The notes: generated by a model not told the origin, from the letters alone. A stretch of DNA of 64,000 bases from Ramlibacter henchirensis (GCF_004682015.1 NZ_SMLM01000002.1:248001-312000), one strand, 5' to 3'; positions 22,999 to 32,416 are shown, counted from the stretch's first letter. Program-made: numbers and translations.

Positions 22999-24609
22999 TC
23001 ACTCCGGTCCGCCCGAAGGCAGCGGCCCGGCTTCCCCGGCCGGCGCATGTCCGCCGCCCGCACCGGGCTTGCGGCGTCGGCGGCGGCGCTTCTTGGGCGC
23101 GTCGGCGCCCGCGCCGTCGGGCCCCCGCGCGGGCTCGGCCGCCTCCGCGGAGGACTCGGGCGGCAGCGGCGCACCCGCGGCGGGGCGTTCGGCGGGCGAC
23201 GCCTTCTCCTGCGGCTTGACCACGCGCACGCGACGCGCGCCCTTCTGATGCTCCTGCCGCACCTGCGCGACGAGGTCCTCGCGCTCCTGGTCGTCGGCCT
23301 GGCTGAACTCCTGCCACCAGTCGGCCAGCACGACGTCGACTTCGCCCGCGTCGGCGCGCAGCCGCATGAAGTCGAAGCCGGCGCGAAAGCGCGGCTGCTC
23401 GATCAGGCTGAAAGGCGTGTTGCCGGTGCGCCGCTCGAAGCGCGGCTGCATCATCCAGATCTCGCGCATGTCGGCGCCCAGCTTGCCGCGGCCCGACACG
23501 TCCCCGATGCGCGAATCGAACACGTCGTCGATCGCGCCCTGCAGCGCGGGAAACGGATGCTCCTTGCGCGCGAGGCGCTGGGCCCAGCCCTCGCGCACGT
23601 CGGACCAGAGCACGCACGAAAGCAGGAAGCTGGGCGCGACCGGCTTGTCCTCGGCGACGCGCCGGTCGGTGTCCTGCAGCGCGGCGCGCACGAAAGGCTG
23701 CTCGCTGCGCTCGACGATCAAATCGAGCAGCGGGTAGATGCCCTTGTCCAGGCCCAGCGCCTTGAGCTGCTCGATGGTGGCGACCGAATGCCCGGTCTGC
23801 AGCAGCTTGAGCATCTCGTCGAACAACCGGCTCTGCGGCACGTCGGCCAGCAGCGCAAGACAGGGCTTGATGGCCGCGGCGGTCTTGGCCTCGAGCTTGA
23901 AGCCGAGCGGACTGAGCTTGGCCACGAACCGCACGGCGCGCACGATGCGCACCGGGTCCTCGCGGTAACGCGTGGTAGGGTCGCCGATCATCCGCAGCGT
24001 GAGCTTGCGCGCGTCCTTCATGCCGCCGTGGTAGTCGACCAGGGTGCGCGTCTCCGGGTCGTAGTACATGGCGTTGATGGTGAAGTCGCGCCGCGTCGCG
24101 TCCTCCTCCTGCGGGCCCCACACGTTGTCGCGCAGCACGCGTCCGGTCGCATCCACGGCGTGCTTCATGCCCGCCAGCTCGCTGCGGCTGGTCTTCTCGT
24201 TGCCGGCCACCGCCTCGGCGGCCGCGTTGTCCATGTAGGCGCGGAAGGTGGAGACCTCGATCACCTCGTGCTCGCGGCCGCGGCCGTACACCACGTGCAC
24301 GATGCGGAAGCGCCGTCCGATGATGAAGGCGCGCCGGAACAGCCCCTTGACCTGCTCCGGCGTGGCGTCGGTGGCGACGTCGAAGTCCTTGGGGCGCAGG
24401 CCGAGCAGCAGGTCGCGCACCGCGCCGCCCACGATGTAGGCCTGGAACCCGGCCTCCTTGAGCGTGTGCACCACGTTGAGCGCGCGCTCGTCCACCAGGG
24501 AGGGATCGATGGCGTGTTCCTGGGGACCGATCTCCTGGCGCTTGCCGAAGCGGGGCTTGCGGCCGGCGCCGCCGGCGCCCAGCAGGCGGTCGATGAATTT
24601 CTTGATCAT
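22999..24609 (-). CDS. pcnB: Poly(A) polymerase I
   Basis: The 536-residue protein starts at ATG 24609, which overlaps the stop of the HAD gene (ATGA). The nucleotidyltransferase head has YIVGGAVRDLLLG and the metal-binding KDFDVATDATPEQV. The segment RRDFTINAMYYD and the later RFRAGFDFMRLR belong to the family core. The tail is strongly basic (KKRRRRRRKPG), as in RNA-binding poly(A) polymerases. It adds poly(A) to RNA 3' ends to promote decay. The length is in the usual range. Confidence 0.95.
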   Translation of the reverse strand: MIKKFIDRLLGAGGAGRKPRFGKRQEIGPQEHAIDPSLVDERALNVVHTLKEAGFQAYIVGGAVRDLLLGLRPKDFDVATDATPEQVKGLFRRAFIIGRRFRIVHVVYGRGREHEVIEVSTFRAYMDNAAAEAVAGNEKTSRSELAGMKHAVDATGRVLRDNVWGPQEEDATRRDFTINAMYYDPETRTLVDYHGGMKDARKLTLRMIGDPTTRYREDPVRIVRAVRFVAKLSPLGFKLEAKTAAAIKPCLALLADVPQSRLFDEMLKLLQTGHSVATIEQLKALGLDKGIYPLLDLIVERSEQPFVRAALQDTDRRVAEDKPVAPSFLLSCVLWSDVREGWAQRLARKEHPFPALQGAIDDVFDSRIGDVSGRGKLGADMREIWMMQPRFERRTGNTPFSLIEQPRFRAGFDFMRLRADAGEVDVVLADWWQEFSQADDQEREDLVAQVRQEHQKGARRVRVVKPQEKASPAERPAAGAPLPPESSAEAAEPARGPDGAGADAPKKRRRRRRKPGAGGGHAPAGEAGPLPSGGPE

Positions 24610-25292
24610 GGATGGGAAGCGAACAGGTCCAGTATGCGCCAGCCGCGCTGGAGGGCCAGGCGGCGCAAGGTGTCGTCGGCGTTGGTGGCCACGGGGTGGT
24701 CGCAGCGCTCGAGCAGCGGCAGGTCGTTGGGCGAATCGGAGTAGAAGGTGGTCTCCACCTCGTCCCAACCCAGGCCCTGCGCGGCCAGCCACTCGCCCAC
24801 TCGCGTCACCTTGCCCGCGCGCAGCGACGGCTCGCCGTCGATCTCGCCCGTGATCCAGCCGTCCGGCCCGAGGACGAGGCGAACCGCGATGAGTTCCTCG
24901 ACGCCGAAGACTCGCGCGATCGGCTCGGTGACGAATTCGTTGGTGGCGGTGACGATGGCGACGCGGTCGCCCGCGCGCTGGTGGCCGCGCACCAGCTCCA
25001 GCGCCTGGGGCCGGACCACCGGCGCGATGACCTCCCGCATGAAGCGCTCGCGCGCCGCAAGCGACGCCTCGCGGCCCTTCAGCCGGATCGCGTCGGTGGC
25101 GAAGCGCACGTAGGCGTCCACGTCCAGCGTGCCGGCCTTGTAGTGCGCGTAGAACTCGTCGTTGCGCCGCTTGAATTCCACCGGGTCGGTCCAGCCGATC
25201 GCCTGCGTGAAGACGCCCCAGCTGTAGTCGGAGTCGATCGGCAGCAGGGTGTGGTCCAGGTCGAACAGGGCGACCTTCGTCTTGCGCGTCAC
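24606..25292 (-). CDS. HAD-superfamily (IB) phosphatase, SerB-like
   Basis: A GTG at 25292 overlaps the stop of hda (GTGA) and gives 228 residues. The HAD motifs are clear: ALFDLDHTLLP with the nucleophilic DxD, IVTATNEF as motif II, a lysine in AGKVTRV and YSDSPNDLPLLE as motif IV. The cap resembles subclass IB enzymes such as phosphoserine phosphatase or the CicA/HisB-like group. The substrate is not known. Both ends overlap neighbours by four bases, so its production is coupled to Hda and PcnB. Confidence 0.88.
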   Translation of the reverse strand: MTRKTKVALFDLDHTLLPIDSDYSWGVFTQAIGWTDPVEFKRRNDEFYAHYKAGTLDVDAYVRFATDAIRLKGREASLAARERFMREVIAPVVRPQALELVRGHQRAGDRVAIVTATNEFVTEPIARVFGVEELIAVRLVLGPDGWITGEIDGEPSLRAGKVTRVGEWLAAQGLGWDEVETTFYSDSPNDLPLLERCDHPVATNADDTLRRLALQRGWRILDLFASHP

Positions 25293-25963
25293 TCGTTCTC
25301 CAGCATCGACTTGATCAGCGGGATGGTGATGGCGCGCTGGGTCTGCAGCGCATAGGCGTCCAGCTCCTCGAGCAGCTGCATCAGGCTGCCCAGGTCGCGC
25401 GAGAAGCGCGTGAGCATGAAGTCCATCACCTCGTCGCCCAGGAACACGCCGCGCGCGTCCGCCGCCTGGCGCAGCACCGCACGCCGCTCCGGCTCCGACA
25501 GCAGCTGCAGCTGGAAGACGTGGCCCCAGCCCAGTCGCGTGCGCAGGTCTTCCCGCAGCTGCAGGTGCGCGGGCGGCAGCAGCCCGGCGGCGAGCACGCC
25601 GCGCTGCAGGGCCTGGGCGCTCACGAACCAGCTGAAGGCCGCGTGCTGCTGCACGGCGGTGTACAGGTGCACGTCGTCCAGCAGCACCACCGCCCAGCGC
25701 TCGTCGAAGGGCGGCGGCTCGAGCACCGCGGCGTCCAGCCAGCCGGCCGAAGCGCCCTGCTCCCGCAAGGCTTCGCGCACCGCCCGCAGCAGGTGCGTCT
25801 TGCCGCTCGCCGGCGGCCCCCACAGGTAGGTGGGCACGGGTGAGCGGGTCGGGCTGCCCACCCAGAGCTTCAGGTGCGCGACCGCGGGCTCGTTCGGTCC
25901 GGCGAAGAAGGCCGACAGGGTCGGCGCACGCGCCATCCCGATGGGAAGCGGAATCTGCTTCAT
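25289..25963 (-). CDS. hda: DnaA regulatory inactivator Hda
   Basis: This 224-residue AAA+ protein begins MKQIPLPIGMARAPTLSAF. The start carries the short QxPLxI-type clamp-binding motif (KQIPLPI), Walker A is GPPASGKTHLL and Walker B VVLLDDVHL. Hda works with the sliding clamp to stimulate ATP hydrolysis on DnaA and so prevents re-initiation of replication. It is next to perM and opposite purM, an order conserved in many betaproteobacteria. Its ATG overlaps the perM stop by four bases (ATGA). Confidence 0.92.
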   Translation of the reverse strand: MKQIPLPIGMARAPTLSAFFAGPNEPAVAHLKLWVGSPTRSPVPTYLWGPPASGKTHLLRAVREALREQGASAGWLDAAVLEPPPFDERWAVVLLDDVHLYTAVQQHAAFSWFVSAQALQRGVLAAGLLPPAHLQLREDLRTRLGWGHVFQLQLLSEPERRAVLRQAADARGVFLGDEVMDFMLTRFSRDLGSLMQLLEELDAYALQTQRAITIPLIKSMLENE

Positions 25964-27030
25964 TCCTGGTACAGGCGGCTGCCCATGTAGCCGTCGCGCA
26001 CGCGGCGGATCGCCACCAGCAGCACCGCGCTGGCGGGCAGCGCCACCAGCACGCCGAGGAAGCCGAACAGGTAAGCGAACGCCAGCAGCGCGAAGATCAC
26101 CGCCAGCGGATGCAGGCCGATGCGCTCGCCCACGAACCGGGGCGTGAAGTAGAAGCCTTCGATGACCTGCCCCGCGCCGTACACGACCGCCACCATCACC
26201 AGCGCCTTGGCCGAGGCGAACTGCAGCAGCCCGGCCAGCAGCGCCAGTACCAGCCCGATGCCGAAGCCCAGGTAGGGCACGAACATCGCCAGCCCGGTGA
26301 ACAGCCCGATCGGCACGGCGAGGTCGAGCCCGAACAGCGCCAGGCCCAGCGAATAGAAACTCGCCATCGTGATCATCACCAGCAGCTGGCCGCGCAGGTA
26401 CTGCCCGAGCACCTGGTCGCACTCCTGGGTGAACGAATCGACGGCGGGCCGCATGCGAGGGGGCACCAGTTCCAGCACGCGATGGACGAAGCGGTCCCAG
26501 TCCAGCAGCAGGTAGAACAGCGCCACCGGGATCAGCACGGCGTTGAAGAGGAGCGTGAACACCACGCTGCCGCCGATCTTCAGCGAGGGCAGCACCCGCG
26601 ACAGGGCCTCCTCGTAGTTCGTGTTCAGGTAGCGCATCACCTGCGCCCGCAGGCTATCCAGGTCCAGCGCGACGTTGACCCCGTACTGCGCCAGCCAGGG
26701 CCGCACGGTCTCGTCCAGCCAGCGGAAGAGCACCGGCACCTGCTCGCGCATCAGCGGGATCTCCTTGACCAGGATCGGCAGCACCAGCAGCGACAGCGAA
26801 AAGAGGACGAAGATGAACAGCAGTTCCACCACGACCACCGAGACCACGCGCGGCACCCATCCGCGGCCCGCCTCGTCGAGGCGGTCGACCAGCGGCGTGA
26901 GCGCGTAGGCGAGCACGGCGCCGACCACGAACGGCGTGAGCACCGGACCGAGGGCGCGCAGGGCGAGCAGCGCCAGCAAAGCGATCGCGGCCCAGAGCGC
27001 GGCGCGCTTTTGCGTGGGGGTGAATTGCAT
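25960..27030 (-). CDS. AI-2E-family transporter (PerM-like)
   Basis: The 356-residue protein has about eight membrane segments, two at the N-terminus separated by a short charged loop, then a longer soluble region and a C-terminal block. The signature stretch FVPYLGFGIGLVLALLAG and PRFVGERIGLHPLAVIFALLAF is diagnostic of the AI-2E/PerM family. Family members export autoinducer-2 or act in ion and pH tolerance; which applies here is unknown. It heads the leftward operon through hda, the HAD gene, pcnB and folK. Confidence 0.9.
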   Translation of the reverse strand: MQFTPTQKRAALWAAIALLALLALRALGPVLTPFVVGAVLAYALTPLVDRLDEAGRGWVPRVVSVVVVELLFIFVLFSLSLLVLPILVKEIPLMREQVPVLFRWLDETVRPWLAQYGVNVALDLDSLRAQVMRYLNTNYEEALSRVLPSLKIGGSVVFTLLFNAVLIPVALFYLLLDWDRFVHRVLELVPPRMRPAVDSFTQECDQVLGQYLRGQLLVMITMASFYSLGLALFGLDLAVPIGLFTGLAMFVPYLGFGIGLVLALLAGLLQFASAKALVMVAVVYGAGQVIEGFYFTPRFVGERIGLHPLAVIFALLAFAYLFGFLGVLVALPASAVLLVAIRRVRDGYMGSRLYQE

Positions 27031-27131
27031 GAGGGTGGGACGACGCTGCGCGGAGGCGGGCGGACAGGGGTGCCGCCGGTAAAATCCTGCAAATTCTATC
27101 GGGCGCCCTCGCGCTTGCCGCCCTCCCTCCC

Positions 27132-28178
27132 ATGAGCCAGACCCCCCTTTCGTACAAAGACGCCGGCGTCGACATCGATGCCGGCGATGCGCTGGTCGAG
27201 CGCATCAAGCCCCTGGCGAAGAAGACCTTGCGCGAAGGCGTGCTGGCCGGCATCGGCGGCTTCGGCGCGCTCTTCGAAGTGCCCAAGCGGTATCGCGAGC
27301 CGGTGCTGGTGAGCGGCACCGACGGCGTGGGCACCAAGCTCAAGCTCGCCTTCGAGTGGGGCATGCACGACACGGTCGGCATCGATCTCGTCGCCATGAG
27401 CGTGAACGACGTGCTGGTGCAGGGCGCCGAGCCCCTCTTCTTCCTGGACTACTTCGCCTGCGGCAAGCTGGATGTGGACACCGCCGCCCGCGTGGTGGGC
27501 GGCATCGCCCGCGGTTGCGAGCTGTCGGGCTGCGCCCTGATCGGCGGCGAGACCGCCGAGATGCCGGGCATGTACCCGCCGGGCGAATACGACCTGGCCG
27601 GCTTCGCGGTCGGCGCGGTGGAGAAGTCCGGCATCCTCACCGGCCGCGAGGTCGCGCCCGGCGACGTGGTCCTGGGGCTCGCGTCGAGCGGCGTGCATTC
27701 CAACGGTTTCTCGCTGGTGCGCAAGTGCATCGAGCGCGCGGGGGCGGCGCTGCCCGCCACGCTGGATGGCCGGCCGTTCCGCGAAGCCGTGATGGCGCCC
27801 ACGCGGCTGTACGTCAAGCCGGTGCTGGCGGCGCTCGCGCGCCATCCCGCTGCCGGCGGCGGCATCAAGGCGCTGGCCCACATCACGGGCGGCGGCCTGC
27901 TCGAGAACATCCCGCGCGTGCTGCCCGAGGGCACGGCCGCGCGCCTGAAGGCCGGCAGCTGGCCGCGCAGCGAGCTGTTCACGTGGCTGCAGCGGACCGC
28001 GGGCATCTCCGACCACGAGATGAACCGCACCTTCAACAACGGCATCGGCATGGCCGTGGTGGTCGGCGCCGCACAGGCCCAGGCGGTCGCGATCACGCTG
28101 CGCGCCGAAGGTGAAAACGTGCACGAGATCGGCGTCATCGCCGAGCGCGGCACGGGGCCGGCCGTGGCCATCGGCTGA
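27132..28178 (+). CDS. purM: Phosphoribosylformylglycinamidine cyclo-ligase
   Basis: The 348-residue protein catalyses the ATP-dependent closure of the imidazole ring to give AIR in purine synthesis. Landmarks are [20 protein letters not shown] at the start, the [14 protein letters not shown] segment, [34 protein letters not shown] and [23 protein letters not shown] candidate -10 box (27080-27085) lies upstream in the 101 bases shared with the divergent perM gene. Confidence 0.97.
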   Translation: MSQTPLSYKDAGVDIDAGDALVERIKPLAKKTLREGVLAGIGGFGALFEVPKRYREPVLVSGTDGVGTKLKLAFEWGMHDTVGIDLVAMSVNDVLVQGAEPLFFLDYFACGKLDVDTAARVVGGIARGCELSGCALIGGETAEMPGMYPPGEYDLAGFAVGAVEKSGILTGREVAPGDVVLGLASSGVHSNGFSLVRKCIERAGAALPATLDGRPFREAVMAPTRLYVKPVLAALARHPAAGGGIKALAHITGGGLLENIPRVLPEGTAARLKAGSWPRSELFTWLQRTAGISDHEMNRTFNNGIGMAVVVGAAQAQAVAITLRAEGENVHEIGVIAERGTGPAVAIG

Positions 28179-28188
28179 GCGCGCGCCG

Positions 28189-28860
28189 ATGGCGGTGCTC
28201 GACAACGTCTTCTGGCACGCGCTGTCCGATACGCAGCGTCACTTGACGCTCGGCACCGGGAACGTCCGCCGTTATTCCTCCGGCTTGCCGCCGCTGCTGG
28301 CGTTCGCCGATCCGCGCCATCCGCACCTGGACGAACTGGCGCCGTTCTGCGCGCCGGGAGAGCGCTTCTATGCGGCCGATTGGAGGGGCGATGCCCCGCC
28401 CGGCTGGCAGATCGAACTCGAGACGACGATGGAGCTGATGGTCTGGTCCGGCGGCGCCGTGTCCGAGGAGCCGATCGAGGCCGTGCGGCTGGGCGCGGAC
28501 CATGTCGAGCACATGGTCGAGCTGGCCACGCTCACCAAGCCGGGCCCGTTCGGGCCGCGCAACCTGGAGCTCGGCACCTACCTGGGCTGCTTCGAGCAAG
28601 GACGCCTGGCGGCCATGGCGGGCGAGCGGACGCAGGCCGGCGCCCTGCGCGAGGTGAGCGCCATCGCCACCCACCCCGACTTCCAGGGCCGCGGGCTCGC
28701 GCGAAAACTGGTCAAACGCATCGTCGCCAACCAGCTCGCGCGCGGCGAAACGCCATTCCTGCACGTCATGAGCAGCAACGCGGGGGCGCTGCACCTTTAT
28801 CGGCAATTGGGGTTCGAGGTGTACCGCACGTGCGCCGTGCGGGTTGTCGCGAAGACCTGA
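28189..28860 (+). CDS. GNAT-family N-acetyltransferase
   Basis: The start at 28189 gives 223 residues. The C-terminal GNAT fold carries the acetyl-CoA motif VSAIATHPDFQGRGLARKLV (about residues 158-177) with the Q/RxxGxG/A signature, and the closing segment FLHVMSSNAGALHLYRQLGFEVYRTC. The N-terminal half (FGPRNLELGTYLGCF and before) may hold the acceptor site. The acceptor is unknown. It follows purM by 10 bases and may be co-transcribed. Confidence 0.88.
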   Translation: MAVLDNVFWHALSDTQRHLTLGTGNVRRYSSGLPPLLAFADPRHPHLDELAPFCAPGERFYAADWRGDAPPGWQIELETTMELMVWSGGAVSEEPIEAVRLGADHVEHMVELATLTKPGPFGPRNLELGTYLGCFEQGRLAAMAGERTQAGALREVSAIATHPDFQGRGLARKLVKRIVANQLARGETPFLHVMSSNAGALHLYRQLGFEVYRTCAVRVVAKT

Positions 28861-28864
28861 GACG

Positions 28865-29722
28865 TCAGCCGTTATTCCGGGCGCGGCGCAAGTCGGCCAC
28901 CCGGTCCGCGATGGCGTCGATGTCCAGCGAATCCTGCGCGTGGATGAGGTAGGTTTCCAGGTCCAGCACGGCCAAGGCCGCATGGCCCTGCTCCGCGTGC
29001 GCAAGACCGCGGTCCCGGTACTCGGCCCAGGCATCGGGCAGCAGGATCAGCAGCCTGTCCTGCACCGCGATCAGCCGCTGCCAGTCTTCCTGCGCGCGGT
29101 GGATCTCCTTCAGGTTGCGCAGCATGCGGGCGATGATGTCGCGCGGCGGCGCGGCCTGCAGGTACAGCCCCAGCGGAACCTCGAAGTCGTCGACCAGGCC
29201 GCTGCGGCGCTTGTACGGTTCGAGACGCTCCGACAGTTCCTCCCGCGAGAGCGACTGGCCGGTGAACGGGTCGATCACCACCTGGCCCTTGGGCAGGTTG
29301 ACCTTCACCATGAAGTGTCCGGGGAAGCACACGCCCCGCGCGTGCAGGCCCAGGCCCTGGGCCAGCTCGATCCACAGCACCGCCAGCGAGATCTGGATGC
29401 CGCGGCGCGTGCGCAGGACCACGTTGAGGTAGCTGTTGTCCGGGTCGCAGTAGTCGTTGACGTTGCCGCCGAACGAGAGGTCGCGGAAGAAGAACTGGTT
29501 GAGCGCGCGCAGCCGCTGCAGGGGCGCCGCATCGGCCGGCAGGCGGCGCTTCAGGCGAGCGAGGAGCTGGTCGACATCGCCCAGCACCTGCTGCACGTCG
29601 AGATCGGGGTATTCGTCCTGGGCGATGCTGGCGGCGGTCTCCAGCAGGGGGAAATGGTCGTCGTCCTGAACCAGGGAACGGAAGTATTCCAGCGGAGTCG
29701 GGACTTCGAAATTCAGCGCCAT
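28865..29722 (-). CDS. SirB1/YchA-family transglutaminase-like protein with TPR tail
   Basis: ATG 29722 follows AAAGGAC and gives 285 residues. The SirB1 core is recognisable in LRALNQFFFRDLSFGGNVNDY, the segment RRGIQISLAVLWIELAQGLGL, and GVCFPGHFMVKV. These correspond to the transglutaminase-like fold. The last 90 residues are TPR-like (EIHRAQEDWQRLIAVQDRLLIL, AEYRDRGLAHAEQGHAALAVLDLE). In E. coli the YchA relative lies by prmC; the function is unknown. It converges with the acetyltransferase gene with a 4-base gap. Confidence 0.88.
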   Translation of the reverse strand: MALNFEVPTPLEYFRSLVQDDDHFPLLETAASIAQDEYPDLDVQQVLGDVDQLLARLKRRLPADAAPLQRLRALNQFFFRDLSFGGNVNDYCDPDNSYLNVVLRTRRGIQISLAVLWIELAQGLGLHARGVCFPGHFMVKVNLPKGQVVIDPFTGQSLSREELSERLEPYKRRSGLVDDFEVPLGLYLQAAPPRDIIARMLRNLKEIHRAQEDWQRLIAVQDRLLILLPDAWAEYRDRGLAHAEQGHAALAVLDLETYLIHAQDSLDIDAIADRVADLRRARNNG

Positions 29723-29782
29723 GGTGTCGTCCTTTGTAGTGGACCGCTCCCCCAGCGTCAAGGCGACGGTCGAGGGGGGTTG

Positions 29783-31348
29783 TCAGCGCGTGACAAACTG
29801 CCTCAGCTGAACTCCCGCGGCCCAGAGCGCGCCGAAGTAGATCGCGGCCGCGGCCGCGAGCATGCCCGCGAGCAGCGCGACCCGCAGCGACGCTTGCGCG
29901 CGCAATTCGGTCCACGGGAACTGCGCCGAGGCCCACATCAGGAACACGGCCAGCAGCGCGGTCGCCGCGATCACCTGCAACAGGAAGCGCCCCCAGCCCG
30001 GCGCGGGCCGCCAGCTGCCCCGGCGCAGCAGCCCGACGAGCAGCCAGCCCGCGTTGATCAGCGCGCCGAGACCGATCGACAGCGCCAGGCCCGCGTGCTT
30101 GAACAGCGGCACCAGCCCGAGGTTCATCAGCTGCGTGAGCACGAGCACCACGATCGCGATGCGCACCGGCGTCCTCATGTCCTGGCTGGCGTAGAAGCCC
30201 GGGGCCAGCACCTTGATGCCGACCAGGCCCAGGAGGCCCACGCCGTAGCCGGCCAGCGCGAGGGAGACCTGCAGCACGTCGCTGTCGCGGAACGCGCCGT
30301 AGTGGAACAGCGTCGCCACCAGCGGATGCGCGAACACCAGCAGCGCCGCCGATGCGGGCGCGGCGAGCAGCAGCACCAGCCGCAAGCCCCAATCGAGCAT
30401 GGCCGAATAACGCTCGTCGTCGCCGGCGCCGCGGGCGGCCGCGAGCTGCGGCATCAGCACCACGCCCAGCGCCACGCCCAGCAGCGCGGTCGGGAACTCC
30501 ATCAGGCGGTCGGCGTAGAACAGCCAGGTCACGCTGCCGGTGGGCAGGTGAGAGGCGATCTGCGTGTTGATCAGCAGCGAGATCTGCGCGACGCTGACCC
30601 CGAGCAGCGCCGGCCCCATGAGCGAGAGCACGCGCCGCACGCCGGGATCGCGCCAGGCTTCGCGAATGCGCGCGACGCTCACGCCGATGCGCGGCAGCAG
30701 GCCGAGGCGCGCGAGCGTCGGGATCTGGATCCCGAGTTGCAGCACGCCGCCCAGCATGACGCCCGCGGCCATCGCGTAGATCGGCTCGATGCCGCGGTCG
30801 CGGAAGAACGGAGCCCCGAGCCACGCCGCCAGGATCATCGCGATGTTCAGCAGCACCGGCGTGGCGGCCGGGACAGCGAAGCGCCGCCAGGTGTTCAGGA
30901 TCCCGGCGGACAGCGCCACCAGCGACATGAAGCCGATGTACGGGAACATCCAGCGCGTCATCAGCACTGCGGCGTCGAACGCCTGCGGGTCCTTGCCCAG
31001 GCCGCTGGCGAGCGCCCAGACCAGCACCGGCGCCGCGGCGACGCCGATCACGCTCGCGGCCAGCAGCACCCAGGCCAGCACCGTGGCCACCGAGTCGATC
31101 AGGCGCCGCGTGGATTCGTCGCCCTGCTGCGCCTTGGTGTGCGCCAGCGACGGCACGAAGGCCTGGCTGAACGCGCCCTCGGCAAACAGGCGGCGGAACA
31201 GGTTGGGGATGCGGAAGGCCACGTTGAAGGCGTCGGTCATTGCGCTGGCGCCGAAGAAGGCCGCCATCAGAAGGTCCCGCAGGAGGCCCGTCACGCGTGA
31301 GGCCAGGGTCAGCAGCGAGACGGTGGAAGCGGCTTTGAAAAGACTCAC
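29783..31348 (-). CDS. murJ: Lipid II flippase MurJ
   Basis: The 521-residue protein has about 14 transmembrane helices. The N-terminus SLFKAASTVSLLTLASRVTGLLRD and the following AFNVAFRIPNLFRRLFAEGAFSQAFVP are diagnostic of MurJ, including the essential arginines of that loop. It flips lipid II to the periplasmic face for peptidoglycan synthesis. The gene is divergent from rpsT, which is the usual arrangement in betaproteobacteria. Confidence 0.97.
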   Translation of the reverse strand: MSLFKAASTVSLLTLASRVTGLLRDLLMAAFFGASAMTDAFNVAFRIPNLFRRLFAEGAFSQAFVPSLAHTKAQQGDESTRRLIDSVATVLAWVLLAASVIGVAAAPVLVWALASGLGKDPQAFDAAVLMTRWMFPYIGFMSLVALSAGILNTWRRFAVPAATPVLLNIAMILAAWLGAPFFRDRGIEPIYAMAAGVMLGGVLQLGIQIPTLARLGLLPRIGVSVARIREAWRDPGVRRVLSLMGPALLGVSVAQISLLINTQIASHLPTGSVTWLFYADRLMEFPTALLGVALGVVLMPQLAAARGAGDDERYSAMLDWGLRLVLLLAAPASAALLVFAHPLVATLFHYGAFRDSDVLQVSLALAGYGVGLLGLVGIKVLAPGFYASQDMRTPVRIAIVVLVLTQLMNLGLVPLFKHAGLALSIGLGALINAGWLLVGLLRRGSWRPAPGWGRFLLQVIAATALLAVFLMWASAQFPWTELRAQASLRVALLAGMLAAAAAIYFGALWAAGVQLRQFVTR

Positions 31349-31370
31349 CGGCTCAAGTGTAGCGGCCGAG

Positions 31371-31400
31371 TTGGAGGCAAGTGGGCGCTTCGCTTACAAT
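31371..31400 (+). promoter_or_regulatory. Sigma-70 promoter of rpsT
   Basis: TTGGAG (31371-31376) and TACAAT (31395-31400) are spaced by 18 bases and lie 47 bases before the rpsT start codon. Confidence 0.6.
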
Positions 31401-31446
31401 GGAGGGCTTTGCTGGCAACATCCTCAGACACCGAAGGAATCACACC

Positions 31447-31755
31447 ATGGCTTCTGCCAAACCCAAGAAAAAGAACCCGCGCCTTGCGTCGGGCCGCAAG
31501 CGCGCCCGCCAGGACGTCAAGCTGAACGCCGCGAACACCTCGCTGCGCTCGAAGTACCGCACCGCCGTCAAGAACGTGGAGAAGGCCGTCGCCTCCGGCG
31601 ACAAGGCCAAGGCCACGGAACTGTTCGCCAAGGCCCAGAGCATCGTCGACACCGTCGCCGACAAGGGCATCTTCCACAAGAACAAGGCTGCTCGCGACAA
31701 GAGCCGCCTCTCGGCCAAGGTCAAGTCCTTGTCCGCCTCGCAAGCTTCCGCCTGA
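31447..31755 (+). CDS. rpsT: 30S ribosomal protein S20
   Basis: The 102-residue, strongly basic protein begins [24 protein letters not shown]. It has the S20 pattern [21 protein letters not shown] and [21 protein letters not shown] near the C-terminus. S20 is a primary 16S rRNA binding protein of the small subunit. The gene is preceded by a good promoter, and a very stable 17-bp terminator hairpin lies about 70 bases after the stop. Confidence 0.97.
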   Translation: MASAKPKKKNPRLASGRKRARQDVKLNAANTSLRSKYRTAVKNVEKAVASGDKAKATELFAKAQSIVDTVADKGIFHKNKAARDKSRLSAKVKSLSASQASA

Positions 31756-31823
31756 GCTTCAATCAGGTGAACCCGCCCGGGCTTCCAAAGAAGCCCGCCG
31801 TTTGAACCGGGTGCGCTGCCAGC

Positions 31824-31861
31824 AAAGCAAAAGAGCCGTCGAAAGACGGCTCTTTTGCTTT
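31824..31861. terminator. Strong bidirectional terminator between rpsT and the DUF3579 gene
   Basis: AAAGCAAAAGAGCCGTC (31824-31840) pairs perfectly with its complement (31845-31861) around a GAAA tetraloop. The 17-bp stem has A- and T-rich flanks, so it can stop transcription from either side. Confidence 0.9.
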
Positions 31862-31872
31862 GCGGCTTGCTT

Positions 31873-32181
31873 TCAGCGAGGCGGACCGACGTCGCGCTCC
31901 TCGACCTTCAGGTCGTTGTCCTTCGCGAAGTTCATGACGAAGTCCCAGGCCATCGGCTCCGCCTTGCGCAGGTCGCTGTGCACGACGACGGTCTTCACGC
32001 CGTCGATCACGTGCGGCACGCACCAGGGCGAGTAGCTCAGGTGGCTTCCAGGCGTCGCGCCGCCGGGCCGGAAGGCGCTCATCACACCCGCCAGGCGCTC
32101 GGCCCAGTCGCTCGGCCGGAAGGTGCGCCCATCCCGGGTGATGCCCTGGATGAAGATTTCTCTGGCGGCGGAGGAAGGCAT
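31873..32181 (-). CDS. DUF3579-family protein
   Basis: The start at 32181 gives 102 residues, beginning MPSSAAREIFIQGITRDGRTFRP. The conserved WAERLAGVMSAF, the central YSPWCVPHVIDGVKTVVVHSDL and MAWDFVMNFAKDNDLKV match the DUF3579 family, which is found mostly in betaproteobacteria and often next to argD-argF, as here. Its function is unknown. The TCTTATATAAGA palindrome lies 66 bases upstream of the start. Confidence 0.85.
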   Translation of the reverse strand: MPSSAAREIFIQGITRDGRTFRPSDWAERLAGVMSAFRPGGATPGSHLSYSPWCVPHVIDGVKTVVVHSDLRKAEPMAWDFVMNFAKDNDLKVEERDVGPPR

Positions 32182-32246
32182 TCGGGGGTGGCGAATCGGC
32201 GCGCCGCCGCTGGGGATCGCCCATGCTGCAACGCACAAGTATTCTA

Positions 32247-32258
32247 TCTTATATAAGA
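32247..32258. promoter_or_regulatory. TCTTATATAAGA palindrome upstream of DUF3579/argD
   Basis: This is a perfect 12-bp palindrome in the 235-base divergent region between the DUF3579 gene and argD. The identical sequence occurs at 55017-55028 next to a GntR-type regulator gene, which makes that regulator a candidate binder. Confidence 0.5.
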
Positions 32259-32360
32259 CCTGCGATCGGCTTCCCAGCGCCTGCTTGCACCCCTCGCCAC
32301 GCAACGCCATGCATGGCTGTGATGCGGAATCGGCAAGCAGCGCGCGCGAACCGTGTGCCT

Positions 32361-32404
32361 AAAATCGGGCCTCAACGGCTCACGCGTTGAGCCGATTTTC
32401 TTTT
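32361..32404 (+). terminator. Terminator-like leader hairpin before argD
   Basis: AAAATCGG (32361-32368) and CTCAACG (32371-32377) pair with CGTTGAG (32385-32391) and CCGATTTT (32392-32399), leaving a 2-base bulge and a 7-base loop. It is followed by CTTTT. It ends 12 bases before the argD start, so it may attenuate argD-argF or sequester its leader. Confidence 0.5.
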
Positions 32405-32416
32405 CTGGAGAGCTCA

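Noticed and set aside
28844..31300. An 818-codon open frame opposite the SirB1-type gene and murJ
   Set aside because: It runs across two convincing genes on the other strand, has biased composition and no ribosome binding site or motif.
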